In this document: positions 25,758 through 33,096 of the stretch, in pieces
Layout: every line of letters starts with the position of its first letter
Numbering within the stretch: the stretch's first letter is position 1
NCBI GenBank assembly: GCA_048173955.1
Contig: DBEYOB010000162.1
Span: forward strand, 1-39,908
Direction: 5' to 3'
Source: CAZUFB01 sp048173955
Lineage (GTDB): Bacteria > Actinomycetota > Coriobacteriia > Coriobacteriales > UMGS124
Length of the DNA: 39,908 nucleotides
The notes under the pieces: generated by a model
Seen by the model: only the letters and a program-made list of their open reading frames with translations
Database searches by the model: none
What the model was told of the DNA's origin: nothing
Program-made: the position numbers and the translations under genes

Positions 25758-28604
25758 ATGGCGTTGCAAACCACCAACGTTTCGCGTCGAAGCTTCGTCA
25801 AGATGGCGGCGCTTGCCGGCGCGGCTGCGGCCATCGGCACGCAGATGACGGGCTCGCTCGTCGAGACCCCCAAGGCGTACGCCGATGAGCCCAGCGAGGT
25901 CAAGGTTGTCAGGACCTCCTGCCACGGCTGCATCCAGATGTGCCCGGCCCTGGCGACCATCGAGAACGGCGTTGTCGTCAAGCTCGAGGGCGACCCCGAC
26001 GGCCCCGTGAGCCGTGGCTCGCTGTGCATCAAGGGCCTGAACCAGCTGCACACGATGTACAGCCCGCGTCGTATCCTGCACCCGCTGAAGCGCGTCGGCG
26101 AGCGCGGCACGACCGACTTCGAGGTCATCAGCTGGGAAGAGGCAATCGACCTGGCTTCTGACCAGATCAAGGACGCCATCGACAAGTACGGCAACTACGC
26201 GTTCTTCGCGTCGGTCGGCGGCGGCGGCGCCTACTCCTTCATGGAGGCCATGACCCTGCCCATGGCGTTCGGCTCGCCCACGGTCTTCGAGCCCGGCTGC
26301 GCCCAGTGCTACCTGCCGCGCTGGTCGCTCTCGAAGCTCTTCTACGGCGGCGACGACCAGTCCGTCGCGGACAACGCCGTCCAGGAGATCTTCAAGGTCG
26401 AGGACAACAAGGCCGAGGTCGTCGTCATCTGGGGTGCCCAGCCCTCCGTGTCCGAGACCGCAGAGTCCGGCCGCGGCATGGCCGAGCTGCGCGCCGCCGG
26501 CGTCAAGACGATCGTCGTCGACCCGAACTTCTCGCCGGACGCCGTCAAGGCCGACGTGTGGCTGTCGGTTCGCCCCGGCACCGACACCGGTCTGCTGCTG
26601 TCCTGGTTCCGCTACATCTTCGAGAACAAGCTCTATGACGAGCAGTTCACGAAGTTCTGGACCAACCTGCCGTTCCTGATCGACCCCGACACCAAGCTGC
26701 CGGTCAAGGCGCAGGAGCTCTTCCCCGACTTCGAGCAGACCACCCCGGCCAACACCCCGGCCTACGTCTGCTACGACAACATCACCGGCTCGGTGCAGCC
26801 CTTCGAGTTCAGCGCTCCCGAGAACGCCGTTGTCGACCCCGAGGTCATCTGGACGGGCGAGTACGAGGGCAAGACCTACAAGACCGCCGGCCAGATCTAC
26901 TGGGAGGAGTGCGAGCCCTGGACCCTCGAGTACACCGAGGAAGTCACCTGGGTGCCCGCTGACCTCAACGAAGAGGCCATCAAGCTCTACACCAGCCTCA
27001 ACGGCGGCATCGTGAACGGCGTTGCCTCCGACATGACCGAGTCCGCCTCCCAGGTGCCGCTGGGTTGCATGGGCCTCGACGCCATCATGGGCCGCATCAA
27101 CAAGCCCGGCGTGACCATGACCCAGAAGGGTGAGGCGTCCATCCCCACCACGCGTCCGGTCACGATGCACAACGGCTTCGGCGGCATGTTCTCCGACATG
27201 TACGGCGTCGGCGCCGTCACCGGTATGTCCGACGAGGAGAACGGGGAGCGCATCCAGCGCCTCGGCGAGGAGATGCCCGACTCTCAGCGCATCCTCAACC
27301 AGCTGCTCGTTGACCGTCTGGGCATGAAGGACCACAAGGGTCTGTACGCCTGGTGCCACAGCCACATCCCCACGGTCCGCGAGGCCATCGCCACCGGCGA
27401 GCCCTTCAAGCCGCGCGTGTGGTTCGACATGTCGGGCAACAAGCTCGCCATGCTCGGCAACGCCAAGTCCTGGTACGACGTGTTCCCCGAGGTCGACTTC
27501 ATCATCGGCCAGTACCCGATGCTCACCTCGTTCCACATCGAGGCTGCCGACCTGGTGTTCCCGCTGCGTGAGTGGCTCGAGGAGCCGATGGTGAACATGA
27601 ACCAGCTCGGCGTTTCGTTCCTCCAGAACGAGTGCACCCACATCGGCGAGACCGTCTCCCACTCCATCCCCGCCGCGCAGGTCGTCAACGCCTGCCGCGA
27701 GAAGTGGGGCGGCCACATCCCCAACGGCCTCGAGCTCGGCGAGGGCACGGCCTACACCGGCTACGCCACCGAGGCTGAGGTCAAGCAGAATGTCGCCACC
27801 ACGCTGCGCGCCGAGAGCTGGGAAGCCCTCCAGGCCGACGTGGACGCCTACGTCCCCTGCCAGCCTCTGGGCGAGTACTGGCAGTACAACCAGCACGAGA
27901 CCATCGTCGACGACGGCCTGCCCGCCGGCTTCGGCACCGAGTCCCGTAAGGTCGAGGTCTACTGCCAGATCCTCCTCCGCATGGCCCGCAACGGCTACCC
28001 GTTCTGCTACCCGGAGCCCCAGGAGGCTTGCGAGGACTACAGCCCGATCTGCGCATTCATCGAGCCTGCCGAGTCCCCGATCAACGACGAGGCCAACGGC
28101 GAGGGTGGCGAGTATCCGTTCATCCTGACCTCCGGCCGCGTGCCTTACTTCCACCACGGCACCATGCGTCACGCCGCCTTCTCGCGCGAGCTCTACCCGG
28201 TGCCCGACGTTCGCATCAACCCGGCCAGCGCCGCCGAGCTGGGCATCGAGCACGGCGAGTGGGTCAAGGTCACCTCGCGTCGTGGCGAGATCGCCGGTCG
28301 TGCGTACCTGACCGAGGGCGTCGCCCCCGGCGTCGTGTGGATGGAGCGCTTCTGGAACCCCGAGTGCTTCGACGAGTCCGTGCCCGCCGAGCAGCGCACC
28401 GCTGGCTGGCGTGAGTGTAACGTCAACGTCCTCACCAAGAACAGCGCCCCGTTCAACGAGGTCTACGGCTCCTACACCAACCGTGGCTTCACCGTCCGCG
28501 TCGAGAAGGGCGAGAAGCCGGCCAACGTTTGGGTTGAGCCCAAGGAGTTTGCTCCGTTCCTGCCGACGCTCCAGAGTGAGCCTATCACTGAGGATGTGTT
28601 CTAA
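25758..28604 (+). CDS. Tat-exported molybdopterin oxidoreductase, catalytic subunit (DMSO reductase family)
   Basis: This 948-residue protein carries a twin-arginine signal (SRRSFVKMAAL at residues 9-19). Cys55, Cys58, Cys62 and Cys90 (CHGCIQMC, then GSLCIKG) fit the N-terminal [4Fe-4S] cluster of this family. GCAQCYLPRWS puts Cys181 and Cys184 where a molybdenum ligand is expected. Two molybdopterin guanine dinucleotides bind family members. The C-terminal domain includes ILTSGRVPYFHHGTMRH and INPASAAELGIEHGEWVKV. The operon mates (ferredoxin, membrane anchor, TorD) show a membrane-bound, outward-facing reductase or dehydrogenase fed from the quinone pool. The substrate is not evident; DMSO/TMAO, an acetylene-hydratase-like activity and the gut catechol dehydroxylases are all in this wider family. 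The start follows GAGGGAGGAAAG. Confidence 0.88.
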   Translation: MALQTTNVSRRSFVKMAALAGAAAAIGTQMTGSLVETPKAYADEPSEVKVVRTSCHGCIQMCPALATIENGVVVKLEGDPDGPVSRGSLCIKGLNQLHTMYSPRRILHPLKRVGERGTTDFEVISWEEAIDLASDQIKDAIDKYGNYAFFASVGGGGAYSFMEAMTLPMAFGSPTVFEPGCAQCYLPRWSLSKLFYGGDDQSVADNAVQEIFKVEDNKAEVVVIWGAQPSVSETAESGRGMAELRAAGVKTIVVDPNFSPDAVKADVWLSVRPGTDTGLLLSWFRYIFENKLYDEQFTKFWTNLPFLIDPDTKLPVKAQELFPDFEQTTPANTPAYVCYDNITGSVQPFEFSAPENAVVDPEVIWTGEYEGKTYKTAGQIYWEECEPWTLEYTEEVTWVPADLNEEAIKLYTSLNGGIVNGVASDMTESASQVPLGCMGLDAIMGRINKPGVTMTQKGEASIPTTRPVTMHNGFGGMFSDMYGVGAVTGMSDEENGERIQRLGEEMPDSQRILNQLLVDRLGMKDHKGLYAWCHSHIPTVREAIATGEPFKPRVWFDMSGNKLAMLGNAKSWYDVFPEVDFIIGQYPMLTSFHIEAADLVFPLREWLEEPMVNMNQLGVSFLQNECTHIGETVSHSIPAAQVVNACREKWGGHIPNGLELGEGTAYTGYATEAEVKQNVATTLRAESWEALQADVDAYVPCQPLGEYWQYNQHETIVDDGLPAGFGTESRKVEVYCQILLRMARNGYPFCYPEPQEACEDYSPICAFIEPAESPINDEANGEGGEYPFILTSGRVPYFHHGTMRHAAFSRELYPVPDVRINPASAAELGIEHGEWVKVTSRRGEIAGRAYLTEGVAPGVVWMERFWNPECFDESVPAEQRTAGWRECNVNVLTKNSAPFNEVYGSYTNRGFTVRVEKGEKPANVWVEPKEFAPFLPTLQSEPITEDVF

Positions 28605-29188
28605 TGAGAAACTGCCTTGTTATCGATCTTGACCGCTGCAGCGGCTGCGACACCTGCGTCGCCGCCTGCAAGTACGAGAACAACGTCCCGCTGGGCGAGT
28701 ACTGGAACCGCGTGAACGTCGTCGGCCCGACCGGCACGTGGCCGCGCATCGAGCAGTATTGGCTGCCCACCCAGTGCCAGCAGTGCGAGAACGCCCCGTG
28801 CATCACCGCCTGCCCCACCGGCGCGTCCTACCGCGACGAGGAGAACGGCCTCGTGCTGATCGACCACGAGACCTGCATCGGCTGCCAGACCTGCATCGAG
28901 GCTTGCCCCTACGGCGCCCGTTCCTACAACGAGGAGCTCAACGTCGTCGACAAGTGCACCTGCTGCGTCCAGCGCCTGCAGGAGGGCGAGAAGCCCGCGT
29001 GCGTGCACAACTGCTGCTGCGGCGCCCGCTACTTCGGCGACCTTGACGATCCCGAGAGCGATGCCGCGAAGGCTGTCGCCGCCGCTGGCGAGGAGAACTG
29101 CCACCAGCTGCCCGATCCGACTGGCGCTCAGCCCCGCACCATTTATATCCTTCATGCATCTACGGCTGCCTGGCAGGAGATCGGATAA
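28604..29188 (+). CDS. Four-cluster ferredoxin subunit (DmsB-like)
   Basis: This 194-residue protein has four cysteine groups, CSGCDTCVAAC, CQQCENAPCITAC, CIGCQTCIEAC and CTCCVQRLQEGEKPACVHNC, for four [4Fe-4S] clusters, as in DmsB/NrfC/PhsB electron-transfer subunits. It wires the membrane anchor to the molybdenum subunit. It has no signal of its own and would be co-exported with the Tat substrate. The start overlaps the stop of the catalytic gene as TAATG, so translation is coupled. Confidence 0.92.
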   Translation: MRNCLVIDLDRCSGCDTCVAACKYENNVPLGEYWNRVNVVGPTGTWPRIEQYWLPTQCQQCENAPCITACPTGASYRDEENGLVLIDHETCIGCQTCIEACPYGARSYNEELNVVDKCTCCVQRLQEGEKPACVHNCCCGARYFGDLDDPESDAAKAVAAAGEENCHQLPDPTGAQPRTIYILHASTAAWQEIG

Positions 29189-29193
29189 GCATC

Positions 29194-30018
29194 ATGAGCG
29201 GACAGTGGTTGACGGCGATATACAGCTTGCTCACCTGCTTCGGCGGGGGGACGCTCGCGTTCTTGGGAATCTCCGAGGTCGCGAGGCTGGCGCCCAAGAC
29301 CCGCAAGGCCGCCGCTGTGGCGGCGGCCTTGCTCCTGCTCGCCGGCGGCTGCGTGTTCGTGTTCACCGTCGGCAAACCGGCCGGTGTCATGGCCATGGCG
29401 GTCAACGCCATCCACGGCTCGCCGAAGTCGCTTGAGTTTGTGGCTGCGGTGCTGTGCTTCGTCGTCGCGGTCGTGTACCTGGTCGTCGCGTTCAGGAGCG
29501 ATGAGGAGTCGTCCGCCCCGCGCATCGTGGGCGTCGTCGGGCTGGTGCTCGGCGTGCTCATGGGTGTCGCCGCGGGCTATTCGATGGCTGTTGGCCGTGC
29601 CGATTGGAACAATTTCGTGCTGCCCATCGCCTATCTCGGCAGCGCGATTGTCATGGGCGGGTCGCTCTTTGCCTCGCTGATGGCCGTTCTGCGTGAAGAG
29701 GCGCCCGACTTCCGCAAGGTTGCGCTGATCTCGCTTGTCGGTGCCGTGATTCAGGCCGTCGGGTTTGTCGTCTTCGGCGCGCTTACGGGCTTTGCGGTCG
29801 ACGCGCTGCTGTACTGGCTTGGCGCCATCGCGGTTGGCACGGTCGTTCCTTTGATTTGCCTGGCCGCGTCGCCCAAGGCGCGCGCCCTGGTCTTTGCGTC
29901 GCTCATCTGCTCGGTTGCAGGCGCGTTCTGCCTCCGTGCGGTTGTGCTCGCCGTGGGCACGACGAGCTTGGGCCTTATCGCAAACGCCGCGTCGCGTTCA
30001 CCGATTTTGGCAGGATAG
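29194..30018 (+). CDS. DmsC-type membrane anchor subunit
   Basis: This 274-residue protein has eight hydrophobic segments covering nearly its whole length. It begins WLTAIYSLLTCFGGGTLAFLGI and includes VLPIAYLGSAIVMGGSLFASL, in the pattern of DmsC anchors that take electrons from menaquinol. It starts 5 bases after the ferredoxin gene. Sequence identity in this family is low, so the call rests on topology, size and position. The plus-strand stop is followed at once by a hairpin. Confidence 0.8.
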   Translation: MSGQWLTAIYSLLTCFGGGTLAFLGISEVARLAPKTRKAAAVAAALLLLAGGCVFVFTVGKPAGVMAMAVNAIHGSPKSLEFVAAVLCFVVAVVYLVVAFRSDEESSAPRIVGVVGLVLGVLMGVAAGYSMAVGRADWNNFVLPIAYLGSAIVMGGSLFASLMAVLREEAPDFRKVALISLVGAVIQAVGFVVFGALTGFAVDALLYWLGAIAVGTVVPLICLAASPKARALVFASLICSVAGAFCLRAVVLAVGTTSLGLIANAASRSPILAG

Positions 30019-30034
30019 CTTGGGTTTATGCGTC

Positions 30035-30060
30035 GGGGCCGGCGGCAGTGCGCCGGCCCC
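30035..30060 (+). terminator. Stem-loop after the anchor gene
   Basis: GGGGCCGGCG (30035-30044) pairs perfectly with CGCCGGCCCC (30051-30060) around a 6-base loop, 17 bases past the anchor stop. It is followed by GGCCGTCTTT. It would end or attenuate transcription ahead of torD. Confidence 0.6.
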
Positions 30061-30083
30061 GGCCGTCTTTGAACGTGTTCGTT

Positions 30084-30162
30084 TGTCCGCTGGGAAGGGT
30101 GCCGGGGTCGCCCTGCCTCACCCCCCCATGCATTGGGCGCCCGGCGCCCTTCCCAACGGACA
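30084..30162 (+). repeat. Long inverted repeat between the anchor gene and torD
   Basis: Arms 30084-30106 (TGTCCGCTGGGAAGGG...) and 30140-30162 (...CCCTTCCCAACGGACA) pair over 23 bases with only wobble or single mismatches around a 33-base loop. The hairpin ends 35 bases before the torD start, so it lies in the torD leader. It could act as a second terminator, an mRNA stabiliser or an attenuator that lowers chaperone output relative to the enzyme. Confidence 0.65.
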
Positions 30163-30197
30163 GCTGAAACAGAGGAACATAGAGGGGGATGCTTCCA

Positions 30198-30974
30198 ATG
30201 GACGAGAAGAAGAACGATGTGATCGAGCCTGGCGCGGAAGTCGTCGAGGCGCCCGAGTGCGCGGTGGCGGCAACCGAGGTGCCCGACGAGATTTCCGCCG
30301 CACTCGAGGCGCGCGCCACGTTCTATGAGACGCTCGCGTCGTTGTATTTCATGCCGCTGAAGCAGTCGGACGTGGACAACATGGCGGCTGCCGACTTTTC
30401 GGCCTACGCCGAGCTGAACGAGGACTTTGCCGACGGCGTCAACGACATCACGCGCTACCTCCGCAAGCGCAACACCGGCACGCGCGACGAGCTTGCGGTC
30501 GACTTCACGGGTGCGTTTGCCGGCGTCAAAGTGTATGAGGGCAAGACCGCCGTACCGTACAAGTCGGTGTACACCAACGCCGACGGCCTTCTCTACCAGG
30601 AGGGCTACCGCGACGTCTTCCAGGCGTTCAAGTCGGAGTGCGTGAAGAAGCGCGAGGGTCTTGACTGGCCCGACGACCACATCTCGTTCATGTGCGAGTT
30701 CATGGCGCTGCTGTCGCGCCGCACGGAAAAGGCCTTGGCCGCCGGTGACTACGCACAGGCGCTCCACGAACTCGAAGTTTCGCGCAGCTTCCTCGACGAC
30801 AACATCCTCTCTTGGTTCGACACGTTCACCGAGCGCGCCCTGCTTCTGCTCAAGACCCGCTTCTACAAGGGCGTCCTCAAGATTTCGAAGGGCTTCTTCA
30901 CGCTTGACCACGAGACGCTCGACGACCTGATCGACGTCGTCTCGTCCGAGATGCCCGAAAAGCAGGACGCGTAG
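30198..30974 (+). CDS. TorD/DmsD-family molybdoenzyme chaperone
   Basis: This 258-residue protein is all-helical, with the TorD pattern: ALEARATFYETLASLYFMPL near residue 32, YKSVYTNADGLLYQE near residue 118 and DWPDDHISFMCEFMALLSRR near residue 156. That last segment corresponds to the E(P)xDHhxxEL motif of the family. TorD proteins bind the Tat signal and keep the apoenzyme competent for cofactor insertion, so the partner should be the catalytic subunit encoded upstream. The ATG at 30198 is preferred over 30189 because GAGGGGG lies about 10 bases before it. The first 30 residues are an acidic extension. Confidence 0.85.
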   Translation: MDEKKNDVIEPGAEVVEAPECAVAATEVPDEISAALEARATFYETLASLYFMPLKQSDVDNMAAADFSAYAELNEDFADGVNDITRYLRKRNTGTRDELAVDFTGAFAGVKVYEGKTAVPYKSVYTNADGLLYQEGYRDVFQAFKSECVKKREGLDWPDDHISFMCEFMALLSRRTEKALAAGDYAQALHELEVSRSFLDDNILSWFDTFTERALLLLKTRFYKGVLKISKGFFTLDHETLDDLIDVVSSEMPEKQDA

Positions 30975-31007
30975 GGCCCCGGAGCGGGGGACTCAATCCA
31001 GATGCGC

Positions 31008-31039
31008 AAGGGAGGGCGGGGAGGGCCCCGTCCTCCCTT
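31008..31039 (+). terminator. Stem-loop terminator after torD
   Basis: A 14-bp stem, 31008-31021 (AAGGGAGGGCGGGG) with 31026-31039 (CCCCGTCCTCCCTT), has one wobble pair and a 4-base loop. It lies 34 bases past the torD stop and separates the operon from the LuxR gene. Confidence 0.6.
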
Positions 31040-31050
31040 CTCGTCCGATG

Positions 31051-31086
31051 CAGGCGCGCCCTTTACCACAGGCGCGCCCTTTATCG
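31051..31086 (+). repeat. Two tandem 18-bp repeats upstream of the second LuxR gene
   Basis: CAGGCGCGCCCTTTA plus CCA (31051-31068) is repeated as CAGGCGCGCCCTTTA plus TCG (31069-31086). Each contains the palindrome GGCGCGCC. A further dyad, TTTCAGTCAATTGAAA (31114-31129), follows. Both lie in the 278-base leader of the regulator gene and may be binding sites. Confidence 0.55.
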
Positions 31087-31252
31087 CAGGTGTGTTCTTG
31101 CCCGCGGATTCGCTTTCAGTCAATTGAAACTCGCGCCCAACGGGTTCCGTTTTTCGTACGCGATGCCATATCCTGCTACAATGCCGATGTCGAGGGAGGT
31201 CGGCGTTCGGGGGAATTGCCGACTATAGCCGAATATGCAACGGGGGAGGGAC

Positions 31253-32926
31253 ATGGCGGCTGCGGGAAAGGAAACCGGCGGGAAGTTCAGCAAGCAGAGG
31301 TTGCTTGATGCGCTCGCGGAGCTATGGCCGTCGCTGCCGTTCATGGCGTTCGGTCTGTGGAGCGCATGGTCATCGCTGACCTACAGTGGCTCGCTGTGGC
31401 TGTCCGACAACGAGGTCGATGGAACCTACCTTTCGCAGCTGTACAACGTCTCAACGCTTTTCGGCGGCGCTACCTTCATCATTGCGGCACTGCTCGGGTT
31501 CAAGGGCAGGGCGGGCGCCTTGGTGTCCGACCGGGCGGTCAAAATCGGCGGGCTTGCGGCGGGTCTCGGATGTCTGGCCATCATCGCCGTCGGGCCGTAT
31601 TATCTGCAGAGTTATTTGAGCGTTGCGGTGACCCGCTCTATTTTCTGGGTGAGCGCGGCCGTCACGGGCATCGGTACGGTCCTCGTCGGCCTGCGTTGCG
31701 GCGTGCTGTACGGCTCGCTGCCGCCGCGCCGCATACTCATCTATGCGGCGCTTTCCCAGCTTGTCGCAAGCTTTATCTATCTGCTGACATTCGCCTGCCC
31801 CGATTGGGCGCCGATCGAGCACGGCCCGTCGCTCGCGAGCATCCTGTTCTTCTGCGGGCTGCCCCTTGCCGCCGCCGTGCTTGCATGCGTCCGTCCCTGC
31901 AAGGCTTCCGGTGCCGGGGAGTTAGGGGAGGCCGCGCTCGGGGTCGAGACATCGTCCGCGCAGGCGGTTTCTGCGCCGTCCGCATCGTCTCGAAGCGCGA
32001 CCGCTTCGGGCAGGGTTTCGGATCGGCTGCGCCTGCCGGCGGTGTACTGGCGCTTCGCCGTGTTCACCTTCTTTATCAGCATGCTCACCTCCATGCCGCG
32101 GGCTGCCGTGGTGACCACGCACGCTTTGGCGACGACCTTGGAGGGCAGCAACCTGCTCATGGTTCTCCGAGTCGTCATGTCGGCTGCGGTCATCGTGTAT
32201 GCGATTCGCGCCGATGCGCGCGGCGTTGGTTTCGGGAAGATCTGCTCGCTGATCGCGACGGTTTCGGCGATTGCGACGGCGTGCGTTTCGGCGTTCGGCG
32301 GCCTTTCGAGCGCCCTGAGCCTTGTCGTGTACTTTGCCGCGAACGTGTTCGAGTTCGTGATGTGGTGCCTACTCGCCTTTATCGTCGTGCAGAAGCGGCT
32401 TCCAGCGGTCGTGGTGTTCGGTACGGGGCGCGGCCTGTTCATGGCGGGCTGCGGCCTGGGCTGGATGCTCGGCTCGACCGTGCTCCCCCTCGTCGACGAG
32501 GGAACCCCCACCACGGTGCTCTTCATCGCCATGGCCGGCATCATGCTGCTGCTCGCCCTCGGGCTGTTCTCCGAGAAAGACTACGAGCGGCTGTTCTCGC
32601 CGGTCAGCGAGGAGGAACTGTCGCTCGAGGACCTGTTCGACCTCGACCGGCGCCAGCGGGAGCTCGAATCGGGCCCCAAGACCGAGAAGCGCGGCAGGTT
32701 CTCGCGCGCGATCGAGGCGGTGTCGCAGGAGTACGCCCTGTCAGCCCGCGAAAGCGAGGTGCTGCGCTGCCTCGCCATGGGCTACGGGTCCGACCGCATC
32801 GCCGACACCATGCAGGTCAAGGTCAACACCGTGCGCGCCCACACCCACAACGTCTACGTCAAGCTCGACGTGCACTCCCGCGAGGAGCTCATGCGCCTCG
32901 TCGACGATGCGGTGGCGAAGCAGTAG
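31253..32926 (+). CDS. LuxR-type regulator with multi-pass membrane sensor domain (second copy of this type)
   Basis: This 557-residue protein has about 12 hydrophobic segments up to residue 450, an acidic/charged linker (EEELSLEDLFDLDRRQRELE), and a C-terminal LuxR HTH (LSARESEVLRCLAMGYGSDRIADTMQVKVNTVRAHTHNVYVKLDVHS, given here as the family span at residues 500-546). It lies directly downstream of the molybdoenzyme operon and is the likely regulator of it, as is common for exported reductases in Eggerthellaceae. A central soluble loop near residues 215-260 is Ser/Ala-rich. The ATG at 31253 follows GGGGGAGGG closely; an ATG at 31235 in frame lacks a ribosome binding site. Confidence 0.85.
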   Translation: MAAAGKETGGKFSKQRLLDALAELWPSLPFMAFGLWSAWSSLTYSGSLWLSDNEVDGTYLSQLYNVSTLFGGATFIIAALLGFKGRAGALVSDRAVKIGGLAAGLGCLAIIAVGPYYLQSYLSVAVTRSIFWVSAAVTGIGTVLVGLRCGVLYGSLPPRRILIYAALSQLVASFIYLLTFACPDWAPIEHGPSLASILFFCGLPLAAAVLACVRPCKASGAGELGEAALGVETSSAQAVSAPSASSRSATASGRVSDRLRLPAVYWRFAVFTFFISMLTSMPRAAVVTTHALATTLEGSNLLMVLRVVMSAAVIVYAIRADARGVGFGKICSLIATVSAIATACVSAFGGLSSALSLVVYFAANVFEFVMWCLLAFIVVQKRLPAVVVFGTGRGLFMAGCGLGWMLGSTVLPLVDEGTPTTVLFIAMAGIMLLLALGLFSEKDYERLFSPVSEEELSLEDLFDLDRRQRELESGPKTEKRGRFSRAIEAVSQEYALSARESEVLRCLAMGYGSDRIADTMQVKVNTVRAHTHNVYVKLDVHSREELMRLVDDAVAKQ

Positions 32927-32954
32927 CCGAGCTCGATCCGACGGACGGCGCTGC

Positions 32955-32982
32955 CCGCGCGCTGCGTGCGGCGGAGGTTTGC
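32955..32982 (+). repeat. Direct repeat bordering the AAA-ATPase/nuclease gene, left copy
   Basis: This 28-base block (CCGCGCGCTGCGT, then GCGGCGGAGGTTTGC) recurs with two substitutions at 34928-34955. It lies 28 bases past the LuxR stop and 114 bases before the ATPase start. Confidence 0.65.
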
Positions 32983-33096
32983 GAGTGGGCGTGTGTGTTC
33001 CGTGATGCCGCCCGATGCGTCGTGTCGACATGCTCCATGCTAGAATCATCTATACGCGCGGACGTGTGCTTTGGTGCGGCTTGGATCGGAGGGCTT

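Noticed and set aside
25728..28253. Long minus-strand open frame opposite the molybdoenzyme gene
   Set aside because: It lies opposite a gene with clear cofactor motifs; the translation is Val/Leu/Gly/Arg low-complexity and has no start signal.
25758..28604. Naming the enzyme as a catechol dehydroxylase or DMSO reductase
   Set aside because: Family membership is clear but substrate cannot be read from motifs; a phylogeny would be needed.
31324..33096. 5' extension of the AAA-ATPase/nuclease frame
   Set aside because: The frame is open upstream only because it overlaps the LuxR gene in another phase; a good ribosome binding site and start exist at 33097.
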